A stretch of 64,000 nt of DNA from Thermodesulfovibrio sp. (GCA_020725335.1 DYFF01000020.1:1-64000), one strand, 5' to 3'; shown: positions 41,725-52,734, counted from the first letter of the stretch. Numbers and translations: made by a program. The notes: generated by a model from the sequence alone, not told the origin.

Positions 41725-42412
41725 AGTTAATATTCCCTATATCTCTATCTATTCCCATGAACTAAAATCACCATTAAATGCTATCTTTAATCTTGCTAAA
41801 CTGATTCAATTAAATCTCGATAAGCCCGATGAAGAAAAGGTAAAAAAATATCTATCTCTTATTGTTTCGCAGACTTTATATATGAAAAATTATATATCTA
41901 ATACAATTGAGCTTGGTAAACTTCAAATTGGAAAGGAATTAGTTGTCTCTGAAGAATTTGATCTTGTAGAAATTATGGATGAAATAGCTGAAGTATCCAA
42001 AATTCTCATAGAAAATAGAAATATAGAGATAAAAACTCTTTTCCCAGTTGATAAATTTATTATAAAATCTGACCCTCTAAAAATCAAACAAATCTTAATG
42101 AATATTGCCTCAAACTCAGCAAAATATACAAAAAATGGTTATATACTTTTTAGCTTTCAAAAATTTAAAAATCAAGTAATAATAATGATTCAGGATACAG
42201 GAAAAGGTATTCTTAAGGAAGATTTTGAAAAAATATTCAACCCATACTGTTCCTTAGAATCATTACACGAAAAATTTATTGAGAGTACCGGCTTAGGGCT
42301 ATATATAACTAAAGAATTATTAAATTTGATTGGAGGAAATATTTTAATAGAGAGTGAATATGGAAAGGGAACGACAGTTTACATATCAATCCCATATAAA
42401 ATCAAAAAATAG
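41717..42412 (+). CDS. sensor-less histidine kinase
   Basis: 231 aa. Dimerisation/phosphoacceptor helix with H14 (SHELKSPLNAI), and HATPase domain with N-box NIASNSAKYT, G1 DTGKGIL, and G2 TGLGLYI. No transmembrane or input domain, so the signal must come through the neighbouring EAL/CBS-GGDEF proteins or another partner. No response regulator gene is adjacent. Overlaps both neighbours. Confidence 0.88.
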   Translation: MNKVNIPYISIYSHELKSPLNAIFNLAKLIQLNLDKPDEEKVKKYLSLIVSQTLYMKNYISNTIELGKLQIGKELVVSEEFDLVEIMDEIAEVSKILIENRNIEIKTLFPVDKFIIKSDPLKIKQILMNIASNSAKYTKNGYILFSFQKFKNQVIIMIQDTGKGILKEDFEKIFNPYCSLESLHEKFIESTGLGLYITKELLNLIGGNILIESEYGKGTTVYISIPYKIKK

Positions 42413-43652
42413 CTATTTTCTCTGGGGTGTTGCGACTTCTGCCTTTCAGCTGGAAGGCTCTCCCTATGCTGATTGGTCTACCTGGGATAGTATTTTTAAC
42501 CTTAATCCTAAGATAACCAATCATTATGAACTATATAAGGAAGACATAAAACTCATCAAAAATTTAGGCGTTAATGCCTATCGTTTCTCTATTGAATGGA
42601 GCAGAATTCAACCTTCTGAAAACTATTGGAATAAAGATGTAGTTAGACATTATCAAAAAATTATTGACATTCTGAATGATAATAAAATAAAACCAATGGT
42701 TACTATTCATCATTTTACCCATCCCGTCTGGTTTATTACTAAATATCCATGGCATACAAAAAAATCAGTGGAAAAATTTAATGAATATGTAGAAAGACTT
42801 ATTGATAGTATAAAGGGAGTTGACTATTGGATCACTTTCAATGAACCTTATCTTCTCATACTTGGAGGTTACTTAGAGGGTTGCATTCCTCCAGGATATA
42901 AAGATTTAAATTTAGCTATTAAAGCTTTAAAAAATATTTTTATTTGCCATGGTGATATTTATGATCTAATCCATATAGCGAATAAAAATGCTATGGTTAG
43001 TATTGCTCATAACATGGCTGTTTTTGCACCTTGGGTACGATGGAATCCGCTCGATAAGATTTTATCAAAAATAGCGAAAAAATTTTATAACCAATCAATA
43101 ATAGAAGGATTTATAGACGGCAAAATAACCCTACCATTGCCTTTTAGAAAAAAAATTGAAATAGAAGTACCTATTCAAGGAAAACTGGATTTCTTTGGGA
43201 TAAATTACTACACAAGAGTTCACATGAGATTTAATCCCTTTAAGAAACTTTTTATAGAATTTCGCCATCGGGATATAGATGGACACGGTCTTACTGATAT
43301 GGGATGGGAAATATATCCAAGGGGATTAAAAAAAGTCTTAAGGTATGCTTCAAAACTTAATGTTCCCTTAATTATTACTGAAAACGGAATTGCTACTAAG
43401 GATGATAGTAGAAAAATTAAATATATAAAATCTCATGTTGATATGATTGAAAATGCCATAGCAGAAGGAATAGATGTGAGAGGTTATTTTTACTGGTCTC
43501 TAATTGATAATTACGAATGGCTTCACGGACTTGACGCAAGATTTGGGCTTTACAGAGTTGATTTTAAAACTTTCAAAAGAACACCTACTAAAGCAGCTCA
43601 TTTTTATTCATATCTGATTAAATCAAGAAATTTCATCAATCAAAATGTCTAA
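42360..43652 (+). CDS. glycoside hydrolase family 1 (beta-glycosidase)
   Basis: About 430-aa cytoplasmic TIM barrel. N-terminal signature FLWGVATSAFQLEG. Acid/base Glu in WITFNEP (about E162), nucleophile Glu in LIITENGIA, and the aglycone-site EWLHGLDARFGLY near the C-terminus. Hydrolyses beta-glucosides, beta-galactosides or similar. The start is placed at ATG 42360, inside the kinase gene (about 50-nt overlap); GTG 42354 is an alternative. Last gene of the EAL operon, an odd companion for signalling genes. Confidence 0.9.
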   Translation: MERERQFTYQSHIKSKNSYFLWGVATSAFQLEGSPYADWSTWDSIFNLNPKITNHYELYKEDIKLIKNLGVNAYRFSIEWSRIQPSENYWNKDVVRHYQKIIDILNDNKIKPMVTIHHFTHPVWFITKYPWHTKKSVEKFNEYVERLIDSIKGVDYWITFNEPYLLILGGYLEGCIPPGYKDLNLAIKALKNIFICHGDIYDLIHIANKNAMVSIAHNMAVFAPWVRWNPLDKILSKIAKKFYNQSIIEGFIDGKITLPLPFRKKIEIEVPIQGKLDFFGINYYTRVHMRFNPFKKLFIEFRHRDIDGHGLTDMGWEIYPRGLKKVLRYASKLNVPLIITENGIATKDDSRKIKYIKSHVDMIENAIAEGIDVRGYFYWSLIDNYEWLHGLDARFGLYRVDFKTFKRTPTKAAHFYSYLIKSRNFINQNV

Positions 43653-43657
43653 AAACT

Positions 43658-44341
43658 CTATCTAATACCTAAAGTTTTAAAAATTGTCACTAAATCTTCT
43701 AAATTAATCTGTCCTGGAGCAGAAGATTCCCGTAAAGCTGCATAGGTTATCAAAGAACCAAAAATTGGGTTAATAATCCTTGAAGGAACTCCTTTTTCAC
43801 CCATACCTATCACAACAATATTATCTCTCTTATGCTTTAAAGTGAAAAGTAAAAGTGTTTCTAAATCAGAAGAATTATGCACCATTGTAGCTATCTTGAC
43901 AATATCTGCTTCCAATCTCTGACCATTTTTAAATACATCTTCAAGTTCATCGATTGAAGGAGTTACATCGAATCTATGATATGAAGCTATCAATATTTTA
44001 TGCTGTTCTTTTACTAATTGTTTTATTGACACTGTATCTTCAGATAAAATCTCTAAGTCAACAAAATCACTATAAGGTAAAACTTTCTTGAAAATTTCTT
44101 CTCTATATTTAAATTCTCTTTTCCCACCTTCTAAGGGATTTCTGATAGTTGCTAAGAGGGGTAAATTAAATTTTTCTTTTGCTTTTTTAAAAATATTTTC
44201 AATATTTTCAATATCTTCAAAGAGATCAACTCTTAATTCAATTAAATCTGCATGTAAAATTTCTTCTTTTTCAATACTGACAACATCTCTATCCCTTAGA
44301 ACAACTGCAATTGCAGGAATATTTTTTAAAGCTACTTTCAT
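43658..44341 (-). CDS. aroD: type I 3-dehydroquinate dehydratase
   Basis: 227 aa. ADLIELRVDLFED near 30-42, LLATIRNPLEGG, the His-containing ASYHRFDVTP, and the Schiff-base lysine in DIVKIATM. Third step of the shikimate pathway. Its ATG overlaps the tyrS stop by 1 nt, which links aromatic synthesis with tyrosine tRNA charging in one transcript. It converges on the GH1 gene. Confidence 0.93.
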   Translation of the reverse strand: MKVALKNIPAIAVVLRDRDVVSIEKEEILHADLIELRVDLFEDIENIENIFKKAKEKFNLPLLATIRNPLEGGKREFKYREEIFKKVLPYSDFVDLEILSEDTVSIKQLVKEQHKILIASYHRFDVTPSIDELEDVFKNGQRLEADIVKIATMVHNSSDLETLLLFTLKHKRDNIVVIGMGEKGVPSRIINPIFGSLITYAALRESSAPGQINLEDLVTIFKTLGIR

Positions 44342-45552
44342 TAAGTTATTATTACCTTAAGGAATCTCTTCTTTCCAACTTTTATGACGTAATCACCACG
44401 TTGAAGCTTTATATCTGTATCGGTTATTACATCGTTGTTTATTTTAATCGCCTTTTGGTTAATTAATCTTATTGATTCAGAAGAGCTTTTTGTTATTCCC
44501 TTGTCTTTTAGTAATTTTGGAAGCCATATTCCACCTTCTTCATAGGGTATTTCAAAAGTTACTATATCTTCCGGAACATCCTTTTGGCGGAATAGCTTTA
44601 TAAATTTTTCCTTTGCTCTTTCTGCCTCTTGTCTGCCATGATACCTTTCTACAATCTCAAAGGCTAAAGATTCTTTTGCATCTCTTGGGTTTATAATGCC
44701 TTCCTTTATACCAGCTTTAAGCTCCTTGAGTTGTTCAATTGATATATGGCTTAAAAGTTCATAATATTTAATCATAAGTTCATCATTTATTGACATTACT
44801 TTGCCAAACATCTCATCGGGTGGTTCATTGATTCCTATATAGTTTCCAAGACTTTTTGACATTTTCTGTACACCATCAAGTCCTTCAAGAAGAGGCATCA
44901 TTATCACAACTTGGGCTTCCATATCATAAAGTTTCATAAGTTGTCTTCCCATAAGAAGATTAAACTTTTGGTCTGTCCCTCCAAGCTCTATATCTGCTTT
45001 AAGATAAACTGAATCGTAAGCTTGCAGAAGTGGATAAAGAAATTCAAGTATTGTAATTGGTCTACCCTCTGTAAATCTCTTTTTGAAGTCCTCTCTTTCA
45101 AGCATTCTTGCTACTGTCTCAGCCCCTGCAAGTCTACACATATCAAGGGCTGTCATAGAGCTAAACCATTCACTATTAAATCTTATAACGGTCTTTTCAG
45201 GATGGAGTATTTTAAAAACCTGTTCTTTATAGGTCTCTGCATTTTTCAAAACTTCTTCTCTTGTAAGAGGCTTTCTTGTTTCGGTTTTCCCTGATGGATC
45301 TCCAATCATTCCAGTAAAATCACCGATCAAAAATATTACTTCATGCCCTATTTCTTGAAATTGTCTCATTTTTTCAAGTAAAACTGTATGACCAAGGTGA
45401 ATATCAGGAGCAGTTGGATCAAAACCAACTTTTATCTTTAAGGGTTTTTTCTCTTTGTAAGAATTCTCGATCTTCTTTTTTAGGTCTTCCTCAAGAATAA
45501 TTTCAACAGTACCTCGTTTAATTATTTCAAACTGTTTCTCAGGTGTAAGCAA
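44341..45552 (-). CDS. tyrS: tyrosyl-tRNA synthetase
   Basis: 403 aa. HIGH-type motif in [13 protein letters not shown] (about 43-55), KMSKS intact ([12 protein letters not shown], about 229-240), and a C-terminal S4 RNA-binding domain ([20 protein letters not shown]). The spacing fits the TyrZ-like subgroup. Start is TTG at 45552, with GAGGAGG upstream. Lies 11 nt after panB. Confidence 0.96.
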   Translation of the reverse strand: MLTPEKQFEIIKRGTVEIILEEDLKKKIENSYKEKKPLKIKVGFDPTAPDIHLGHTVLLEKMRQFQEIGHEVIFLIGDFTGMIGDPSGKTETRKPLTREEVLKNAETYKEQVFKILHPEKTVIRFNSEWFSSMTALDMCRLAGAETVARMLEREDFKKRFTEGRPITILEFLYPLLQAYDSVYLKADIELGGTDQKFNLLMGRQLMKLYDMEAQVVIMMPLLEGLDGVQKMSKSLGNYIGINEPPDEMFGKVMSINDELMIKYYELLSHISIEQLKELKAGIKEGIINPRDAKESLAFEIVERYHGRQEAERAKEKFIKLFRQKDVPEDIVTFEIPYEEGGIWLPKLLKDKGITKSSSESIRLINQKAIKINNDVITDTDIKLQRGDYVIKVGKKRFLKVIIT

Positions 45553-45563
45553 GCTATCCTCCT

Positions 45564-46358
45564 CTAAAAAGAGTGTTCTTTATCAGGGAATATTCCCTTT
45601 TCCACTTCTTCTTTATAATCTTTTAATGCCTTTAATATATCTTCTCTCAAATTTGCATACTTTTTAACAAATTTTGGTGTAAATCTCTCAAAAAGCCCAA
45701 GTAAATCATGAAGAACTAAAACCTGCCCGTCACAGTAAGGACCTGCACCAATTCCAATTGTAGGTATTTCAAGACTTTCTGTAATTTCCTTCGCAAGCTC
45801 TGACGGAATTACCTCAAGAACAATAGCAACTACACCCGCCTCTTGAAGCATCAAGGCATCCTCTTTTATTCTATTTGCTTGTTCAGGAAGCTTTCCTTGA
45901 AGCTTATAACCACCCATTCTCAAAACTGCCTGAGGTGTGAGACCTAAATGTCCAATAACAGGAATCTCAGCCTCTGTTATAGCTTTAATCTGTGCAAGGA
46001 TTTCTCTTCCACCTTCAAGTTTTACTGCATGAGCACCTGCTTCCTTAACAAGCCTTCCAGCATTTCTTGTAGCTTCCTCTATACTTATCTGATAAGACAT
46101 AAAGGGCATATCAGCCACAACCATAGCTCTTTTTGTAGCTTTCGTGACAATCTTAGTATGATAAATCATTTCTTCTATTGTCACAGGAAGGGTATTTTCA
46201 TTTCCTTGAATAACCATAGAAAGAGAATCTCCTACAAGAATCATATCTATTCCAGCTTCATCAACAAAACTTGCAAAAAGATAATCATAGGCAGTTAACA
46301 TAGTAAGCTTCTGCCTTGTTTTTTTCTTTGTGAGCAACTCTGTAACTGTAAATTTCAT
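45564..46358 (-). CDS. panB: 3-methyl-2-oxobutanoate hydroxymethyltransferase
   Basis: 264-aa TIM barrel of pantothenate/CoA synthesis. [30 protein letters not shown] (about 19-48), [12 protein letters not shown], and [24 protein letters not shown] are PanB hallmarks, including Mg ligands Asp and Glu. ATG overlaps the recJ stop by 4 nt. Confidence 0.96.
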   Translation of the reverse strand: MKFTVTELLTKKKTRQKLTMLTAYDYLFASFVDEAGIDMILVGDSLSMVIQGNENTLPVTIEEMIYHTKIVTKATKRAMVVADMPFMSYQISIEEATRNAGRLVKEAGAHAVKLEGGREILAQIKAITEAEIPVIGHLGLTPQAVLRMGGYKLQGKLPEQANRIKEDALMLQEAGVVAIVLEVIPSELAKEITESLEIPTIGIGAGPYCDGQVLVLHDLLGLFERFTPKFVKKYANLREDILKALKDYKEEVEKGIFPDKEHSF

Positions 46359-48028
46359 TTTTTTGTCCTTCTTAATACCTTAATCTGAAGCTGGAGGCTC
46401 TTCATGCCCTCCCATTCGTTAATAGTGGGAGTGAAGGCTGCATCAATCAGTGAACCTTCTAAAATTGGTGCATCTCCCATATCAAATCCTATTGCTGAAA
46501 GAGTATTTCCATTCTGTCGTAAAAACATTTTAAGGTGATTATTACCTACCTTTCTTAAATTTACCACAGTTAGTTCCTTTGCTCCAAAGAGAGGTTCTTT
46601 ATTACCTTCACCAAAAGGTTCAAGAAGGGATATCTCTTCTGCCACTTTTTCTGTGACTTCACCCAAACTTACTGCTACATCAAGATATAGGATATTTTTG
46701 TCATCCCTCCCTATATCTTGGGCAATTTTACAAAGCCTCTCTTTAAAGAGATACAAATTATCTCTTAAAAGAGTCATTCCAGCAGCTTGCTTATGTCCCC
46801 CGAATCTTATGAGCAAATCCTTACAACCAGCGAGAAAATCCTGAAGATCTATTCCTGCCGGAGCTCTTGCAGAACCTTTTGCAATCTCATCCTGAAGCGA
46901 GAAAACAAAAACAGGCCGATTTAATCTATCAATTAATTTACTTGCAACTGTACCAACTACTCCTGGATGCCAATCTCCCCATAAAACTACAACTGGTTCA
47001 TTATCAAACTCCCTTTGCAGCTTTTCCTCAACCTCTGTCATTATCTTTTCTTCAGTCTTCTGCCTCTGAGAATTTATCTGATTTAGCCATTTGCTGAGAC
47101 TATCCAATTCTGATTCATCTTCTGAAATTAAAAATCTTACAACATCTGCAGCATGATCTATTCTGCCGGGAGCATTAATTCTTGGAATGAGGCAAAAGCT
47201 TAAATGAAAACCTTTCAGAGAGTTTGCATTTATCCCTGCAATATTTTTAAGTATTTTTATCGAATTTCTTGTTGGAGATTCAATAAGACCCCACCCATGT
47301 TTTATTAGAATTCTATTAGCAAAAGTAAGAGGAACCATGTCAGCATAAGTTCCAAGTGTTACAAGATCTAAATACTCAAGAGCTTCTTCCCTGTCTAAAG
47401 CCATTGCCAGCATAAAGGCTACACCAACTCCTGCAAGATAATTGTAGGAAGCTTTACCATCAATTTTTGGGTTTATAACTGATAGAGCCTGCGGAAGTAC
47501 TATTCTTTCATTAAACCTTAGAGGTTCATGATGGTCTGTAATTATAACACTAATACCTTCTTTATTAGCATATTCTACTGCCTCAAAGTCTCTTATTCCG
47601 CAGTCAACGGTTATTATGAGTTGTACACCGAGTTTTTTTGCCTCTTCAATACTACTTATACTTAAACCATATCCATGCTGTATTCTGTGAGGTATGTGAT
47701 AAAAAACATTTGCACCCTTTTTGACAAGAATATCATAAAGAATAGCAGTCGAGGTTAATCCATCAGCATCATAATCACCATTAATTAGAATTTTTTTCCC
47801 TGACTTTATAGCCTCGTTGATTATCCCTGTTGCTTCATAAATTCCTGAAATTTCAAAAGGATCAATACTGTCCAAATGGGGATTAAGAAATGAGTATATT
47901 TCATCAAGTTCTTTGAGACCTCTTGAAAGTAAAATCTGAGTGGTAGGAAGAGTTATGTTAAGTGATTTTGATATGTACTGAAGATAATCCTGATTTGTCT
48001 TTACAACAACCCATTCTGAATACTGCAT
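46355..48028 (-). CDS. recJ: single-stranded-DNA exonuclease RecJ
   Basis: 557 aa. DHH-domain motifs: NGDYDADGLTST (about 77-88), ITVDCGIRDFE, VIITDHHEP, and NPKIDGKASYNYLAGVGVAF. DHHA1 domain near 340-440 with RFGGHKQAAGMTL. Degrades 5'-ended single-stranded DNA in recombination and mismatch repair. Starts 1 nt after the secF stop, an arrangement recurrent in bacteria. Confidence 0.95.
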   Translation of the reverse strand: MQYSEWVVVKTNQDYLQYISKSLNITLPTTQILLSRGLKELDEIYSFLNPHLDSIDPFEISGIYEATGIINEAIKSGKKILINGDYDADGLTSTAILYDILVKKGANVFYHIPHRIQHGYGLSISSIEEAKKLGVQLIITVDCGIRDFEAVEYANKEGISVIITDHHEPLRFNERIVLPQALSVINPKIDGKASYNYLAGVGVAFMLAMALDREEALEYLDLVTLGTYADMVPLTFANRILIKHGWGLIESPTRNSIKILKNIAGINANSLKGFHLSFCLIPRINAPGRIDHAADVVRFLISEDESELDSLSKWLNQINSQRQKTEEKIMTEVEEKLQREFDNEPVVVLWGDWHPGVVGTVASKLIDRLNRPVFVFSLQDEIAKGSARAPAGIDLQDFLAGCKDLLIRFGGHKQAAGMTLLRDNLYLFKERLCKIAQDIGRDDKNILYLDVAVSLGEVTEKVAEEISLLEPFGEGNKEPLFGAKELTVVNLRKVGNNHLKMFLRQNGNTLSAIGFDMGDAPILEGSLIDAAFTPTINEWEGMKSLQLQIKVLRRTKK

Positions 48029-48029
48029 T

Positions 48030-48935
48030 TTATCTCTTTATAAGAGAATTTTTACCGAGAAGCAAAACAACTGGACTTGCCACAAAAATGGAAGAATATG
48101 TTCCCACTAAAATTCCCAGGATCATGGCAAGGGCAAAGTCATGCAAAACTTCTCCTCCAAAGAAAAATAGAGCTACTGCTGCCATGAGAGTCGTAAAAGA
48201 TGTAACTATAGTTCTTGATAAAACTTCATTTATGCTCTTGTTCATCAATGCTTCAAGAGTCATCGTGCCTTTCGCTACTTTTCCAAGATTCTCACGTATT
48301 CTATCAAATACTACAACCGTATCAGTAAGAGAATAACCAGCAATTGTAAGAAGGGCGCTAATAAAGATTAAATTTATTTCTTTATCAAGGATATAAAAAA
48401 TTCCAAGCACTGCCATAACATCATGGAAAGTTGCTAAAGTTGCACCTATGGAAAAATGGAATTTGAATCTAATAGCAATATAGATAAGAATGCCTGCAGT
48501 AGCTGCTAAAATCGCAAAAAGAGCATCCCTTTTAGTTCTCTCACCAATCTTTGGTCCTATCTCTGTAATCGACTCTATTATTGGTTCCTTAGCAGAAAGA
48601 TTTTCTTTTAAAGCTTTTTCAATTGTATCCTGTATGCCTTCCTGCTGTTTTTTAAGTTTTATAAGAATCTTTTTTTCCGTTGGCAATTCCTGTATATCAG
48701 CATCTTTTATACCAACTTTCTCTAAAACTGCTCTAACTTCAGGAAGAGTTATCGATTGGGAAAATCTTATCTGAAGACTTAGCCCCCCTGCAAAATCCAC
48801 TCCAAGATTTGCTTTTCCTATTTGAATCTGAAATATAGCAAACAGCCCAAGAATTATCATTATGCACGAAAGTCCCAGTGCAATATATTTTTTCCCTAAA
48901 AAATCAATATTTGTCTTGCCAAGAATCTGTATCAT
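48030..48935 (-). CDS. secF: protein translocase subunit SecF
   Basis: 301 aa with six membrane segments and an N-terminal periplasmic domain. [13 protein letters not shown] (about 43-55), and the SecF core [25 protein letters not shown] and [20 protein letters not shown]. With SecD it uses the proton gradient to finish protein export. Overlaps secD by 4 nt. Confidence 0.96.
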   Translation of the reverse strand: MIQILGKTNIDFLGKKYIALGLSCIMIILGLFAIFQIQIGKANLGVDFAGGLSLQIRFSQSITLPEVRAVLEKVGIKDADIQELPTEKKILIKLKKQQEGIQDTIEKALKENLSAKEPIIESITEIGPKIGERTKRDALFAILAATAGILIYIAIRFKFHFSIGATLATFHDVMAVLGIFYILDKEINLIFISALLTIAGYSLTDTVVVFDRIRENLGKVAKGTMTLEALMNKSINEVLSRTIVTSFTTLMAAVALFFFGGEVLHDFALAMILGILVGTYSSIFVASPVVLLLGKNSLIKR

Positions 48936-50554
48936 ATGCTCAGACTCTTACGCTCCTTTCCTATATATATGAAGTCAAAAACTGTTTTTGTTCCAATTAA
49001 GGCAGTAAAAAGATTTATAGCAACTCCGAGAGACAAAGTTACAGCAAAACCCTTTATTGGTCCAGACCCAAAATGAAAAAGCACTGCTGCAGTAATAAGA
49101 GTGGTAACATGAGAGTCAAAGATAGTCCAGAATGCCTTTTTATAACCTGTCTCAATAGCTGCCTTAGGAGTTTTTCCCAGTCTTAATTCCTCTCTTATTC
49201 TTTCAAACATGAGAACATTTGAATCTACAGCCATACCAACTGCAAGAGCGATTCCTGCTATTCCAGGAAGCGTTAATGTAGCATTCAAAGCAGCTAAAGC
49301 ACCAATAAGCAGTAAAATATTTAGTATTAGAGCAAAATCAGCAATTACACCACTTAAACGATAATAAAGAATCATGAACAAAGAAACAAGAATAGATGCA
49401 ATGATAACAGCCAATTTCCCTGCTTCAATAGAGTCTTTTCCAAGCGTAGGACCAACTGTTACATTTTGAATAAGTTTTACAGGAGCAGGGAGGGCACCTG
49501 CCCTGAGCACAATTGCAAGATCCTTTGCTTCATCAAGAGTAAAGTTACCGGAAATCTGAGCATTACCACCTTCAATTTTTTCCTGAATTACAGGAGCTGA
49601 ATAGAGATTACCATCAAGTATTATAGCAAGTCTTCTCTTTACATATTTTGCCGTGATATCCTCAAAAATCTTTGCACCTGCATCATTAAATCTCAATGAT
49701 ACGTAAGGCTCGTTAAATCTCTGATCGATGCTTACATGGGCTTCTGCTAAAAGATCACCTGTGAGCAAAACATTTCTTTTGACAATGTATGGTCTTTTAT
49801 AAACCTCTCCTGTTTCTTTGTTAACAATCTTCTGAAAAATTATTTCATCTCCCTCCGGAAGTTTAGCTTTCCATTGAGCTAAAAATACTTCTTCCTCTTG
49901 AGGCTTTATTAGAGAAGGGAGTTCTTTCCATAGAGTTGTTTCTTCATCAAGGAGCTTAAACTCAAGTTGTGCTGTTTTTCCTATTATTTCAAGGGCTTTC
50001 TTAGGATCTTTTACCCCTGGCAGTTGCACAACTATCTCATTTTCCCCTTGCTTATGAATTGCAGGTTCTGCAACTCCGAGTTGGTCAATTCTATTACGGA
50101 TTACCTCTATCGCTTGCTCTACCGAAGTTGTCTCAACTCTCTTAAATGCACTTTCGGGAAGTTGACAAACAATATTTACACCTTCTTCTGAACTTGAAAG
50201 ATCAGGATAATTCTCCTTTATTATTTTTTTTACCTCATCATTCACAGGCTGAATAAATATTCTTTCTCCTTGAACTTTAACTGAAGACTTTAAATTCTTT
50301 TTTTCGAGAAGACTTTGAAGATGCATACCGATTCTTTCAACAGTTATCTCTCTTGCTCTTTTAAGGTCAACCTCAAAAATCAGGTGAGAACCACCTCTTA
50401 AGTCAAGTCCAAGAACTATTCCCTTATTTGGAAGATTTTTCTTCCACCAGTCAGGCATATAGGTAAACAAAGGTGTGTTCGGCAAAAAGAAAATGATTGC
50501 AAGAATAATAGTAAAGGTAATAATAGCTATTCTAATGTATATGCCTTTTCTCAT
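48932..50554 (-). CDS. secD: protein translocase subunit SecD
   Basis: 540 aa. N-terminal helix, then [15 protein letters not shown], the large periplasmic P1 domain ([20 protein letters not shown]), and the C-terminal six-helix domain with [25 protein letters not shown]. Works with SecF and the YajC encoded just upstream. Confidence 0.96.
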   Translation of the reverse strand: MRKGIYIRIAIITFTIILAIIFFLPNTPLFTYMPDWWKKNLPNKGIVLGLDLRGGSHLIFEVDLKRAREITVERIGMHLQSLLEKKNLKSSVKVQGERIFIQPVNDEVKKIIKENYPDLSSSEEGVNIVCQLPESAFKRVETTSVEQAIEVIRNRIDQLGVAEPAIHKQGENEIVVQLPGVKDPKKALEIIGKTAQLEFKLLDEETTLWKELPSLIKPQEEEVFLAQWKAKLPEGDEIIFQKIVNKETGEVYKRPYIVKRNVLLTGDLLAEAHVSIDQRFNEPYVSLRFNDAGAKIFEDITAKYVKRRLAIILDGNLYSAPVIQEKIEGGNAQISGNFTLDEAKDLAIVLRAGALPAPVKLIQNVTVGPTLGKDSIEAGKLAVIIASILVSLFMILYYRLSGVIADFALILNILLLIGALAALNATLTLPGIAGIALAVGMAVDSNVLMFERIREELRLGKTPKAAIETGYKKAFWTIFDSHVTTLITAAVLFHFGSGPIKGFAVTLSLGVAINLFTALIGTKTVFDFIYIGKERKSLSI

Positions 50555-50563
50555 GAAAAATTA

Positions 50564-50914
50564 TTAATCCTCATCTGTTGCAGGTCTTAATGCAGCGATT
50601 GACTGCTTTGAAAACTTTAATTTCACATTCTCAGAAACCTTAAGAACTACAGTATTTGGATTTACACTATCTACTACACCATAAAGTCCACCCACTGTGA
50701 TTACCTTATCACCTCTTTTAAGGTTTTCAAGCATCTGTCTGTGTTCTTTTGCTCTTTTCTGCTGAGGCCTAATTAAAAGAAAATAGAAAACAACTATAAT
50801 TAAAACCAAAGGCAAAAGACTTGCTAAAAGACTCATTATAGGATCTCCTTGACCACCTCCCTGAGGTGCTGGCCCCATTGCAAAAGCATCACTTATTAAA
50901 TTAAATAAAAACAT
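50564..50914 (-). CDS. yajC: preprotein translocase subunit YajC
   Basis: 116 aa. One membrane helix (LLASLLPLVLIIVVFYFLLIRPQ, RPQ motif), then QKRAKEHRQMLENLKRGDKVITVGGLYGVV and a small C-terminal beta domain. Auxiliary component of SecDF. First gene of the minus-strand yajC-secD-secF-recJ-panB-tyrS-aroD run. GGAGG lies before the ATG. Confidence 0.94.
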   Translation of the reverse strand: MFLFNLISDAFAMGPAPQGGGQGDPIMSLLASLLPLVLIIVVFYFLLIRPQQKRAKEHRQMLENLKRGDKVITVGGLYGVVDSVNPNTVVLKVSENVKLKFSKQSIAALRPATDED

Positions 50915-51000
50915 AATTCACCTCCGAAATTTTTAAATCTTTTTATAGTAGCAATCTTTACAAAAAAATCTCAAGTTTTATATAACAATGTGAATGATAT

Positions 51001-51030
51001 TTGACTTTTTTAGATTTTTCATGGTAATTT
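51001..51030 (+). promoter_or_regulatory. hrcA operon promoter
   Basis: TTGACT (51001-51006), 18-bp spacer and TAATTT (51025-51030) with TGG extension. Predicted start at 51037 is the first base of the CIRCE element. Confidence 0.65.
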
Positions 51031-51036
51031 TAAACG

Positions 51037-51063
51037 TTAGCACTTAAATATTAGGAGTGCTAA
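51037..51063 (+). promoter_or_regulatory. CIRCE operator
   Basis: TTAGCACTT (51037-51045) and GAGTGCTAA (51055-51063) with a 9-bp spacer. This is the 9-9-9 HrcA-binding inverted repeat, matching the consensus at all but one arm base. It begins at the predicted transcription start and includes the AGGAG ribosome-binding site, 1 nt before the hrcA ATG. Confidence 0.95.
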
Positions 51064-51064
51064 A

Positions 51065-52111
51065 ATGAAAAATATAATGCTTGATGAAAGAACAAAAAAA
51101 GTTTTGTGTGCAATAGTCGATTCATATATCGAGAAGCCTGAACCTGTAGGCTCGAGATATATAATGAAAAAGTACGGCTTTGATGTATGCTCTGCTACCA
51201 TAAGAAACATAATGTCAGACTTAGAAGATGAGGGTTTTCTTTTTCAGCCACATACATCTGCAGGAAGAGTACCTACAGATAGAGCCTATAGATTTTATGT
51301 TGATTGTATATTTAAAGAAACTCTAAAATTACAATCTGCAGAAATAAAAAAACTTATCGAAAGTCTAACTAAAAAACTTAGAAAACTCAGAAATAACATG
51401 AATTCTTTATTTCTTGAAACTACTCAGAGTCTCTCTCAGGCTACAAAATATCTGGGGCTTGCTCTTTTACCTGAGACAGACAAAACAGCTCTTCACCGTA
51501 TTGATTTTATAAAATTTAAGGATGATTTTGTCATAGCAGTTGTTGTTAATGATAAGGGAATTGTCAAAAATAAAATTATAAGAGCATATCCTGAAATAAC
51601 ACAGCAGGAACTAAACAGTCTTGCTGAATTCGTCAATGCTAACTATCATGGTAAAGCTTTTGACGATATAAGAGAAGACTTATTTGTAAGATTAAAAAGA
51701 GAAAAGCTTTATTGGGATAAGCTAATTGCAAAAATTTTAAAAATATGTCAACAAGCACTCTATTTTTCAAGAGAAGACCTTTACATATCAGGACTCTATA
51801 ATATTATGCACTTGCCTGATTTCTCTCATATAGAGAGATTAAGAGAGATTGCTAAAACCATTCAGGATAGACATCTTTTAATTAAATTGTTTGAAAATAT
51901 TTCTGAAGACGATGAAATAAAGATTATAATAGGTGAGGAAAACCCATTTGAAGAATTAAGAAGCCTTAGTATAATTGCATCACCTTATAAAGAAAAGGAT
52001 AAATCTTTAGGTGTTATCGCCCTTGTAGGACCTAAGAGGATGGATTATCAGAGAGCTATAATGCTTGTAAATGCTTTTGCAAAATCATTAACGGACACAC
52101 TGTCAGAATAG
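51065..52111 (+). CDS. hrcA: heat-inducible transcription repressor HrcA
   Basis: 348 aa. N-terminal winged helix (LCAIVDSYIEKPEPVGSRYIMKKYGFDVCSATIRNIMSDLEDEGFL), then HTSAGRVPTDRAYRFYVD, a GAF-like domain, and C-terminal GVIALVGPKRMDYQRAIMLVN. Represses chaperone genes by binding CIRCE, and depends on chaperonin for activity. The operator immediately upstream implies autorepression. Confidence 0.96.
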   Translation: MKNIMLDERTKKVLCAIVDSYIEKPEPVGSRYIMKKYGFDVCSATIRNIMSDLEDEGFLFQPHTSAGRVPTDRAYRFYVDCIFKETLKLQSAEIKKLIESLTKKLRKLRNNMNSLFLETTQSLSQATKYLGLALLPETDKTALHRIDFIKFKDDFVIAVVVNDKGIVKNKIIRAYPEITQQELNSLAEFVNANYHGKAFDDIREDLFVRLKREKLYWDKLIAKILKICQQALYFSREDLYISGLYNIMHLPDFSHIERLREIAKTIQDRHLLIKLFENISEDDEIKIIIGEENPFEELRSLSIIASPYKEKDKSLGVIALVGPKRMDYQRAIMLVNAFAKSLTDTLSE

Positions 52112-52120
52112 GAGGAAGTT

Positions 52121-52717
52121 ATGGAAGATTTTAAAAAAGAGGATTCAATAGAAAATAAAGAATCAGAAGAGTTAAAATATGAAGGCGCAGCATTGGAAGA
52201 CAAGCCACGAGATGTCTCTGAAAACCTTCAGAAAGAACTGTCTGAACAGAAAGAAAAATATCTTAGGCTCTATGCTGAGTTTGAAAACTATAAAAGAATG
52301 GTTCAAAAGGAAAGAGAAGAGTTAATTAACTATTCTAATGAGAAACTTATTAAGGATTTACTACCTGTGATTGATAATTTTGAGCTTGCCATAAAACATG
52401 CCTCTGGTGAGGAGAGTTCAAAATGGATTGAGGGGATGAAAAAGGGAGTGGAGAACACCCTTAAGGAATTCTTTCGCATTCTTGAGAAATATGGAGTAAA
52501 GCCTATTGATTCCGTAGGACAACCGTTTAATCCTGAGGTACATCATGCAGTTACTACTGTTGAAACGGATGAGAAAGAGGAAAATATTGTAGTGGAAGAA
52601 CTCCGTAAGGGATACTTCTATAAGGATAAACTTCTTAGAGAACCTCTTGTTGCAGTTTCTAAAAAACCAAAACCCTCAGATGAGGGAGCATCACACCCAT
52701 CGGGTGTTGAGAATTAA
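52121..52717 (+). CDS. grpE: nucleotide exchange factor GrpE
   Basis: 198 aa. Acidic, variable N-terminus, long coiled coil ([26 protein letters not shown]), and beta-wing domain with [24 protein letters not shown] and [21 protein letters not shown]. Releases ADP from DnaK. GGAGG precedes the ATG. Confidence 0.96.
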   Translation: MEDFKKEDSIENKESEELKYEGAALEDKPRDVSENLQKELSEQKEKYLRLYAEFENYKRMVQKEREELINYSNEKLIKDLLPVIDNFELAIKHASGEESSKWIEGMKKGVENTLKEFFRILEKYGVKPIDSVGQPFNPEVHHAVTTVETDEKEENIVVEELRKGYFYKDKLLREPLVAVSKKPKPSDEGASHPSGVEN

Positions 52718-52734
52718 TAGTAGGAGGATTAATT

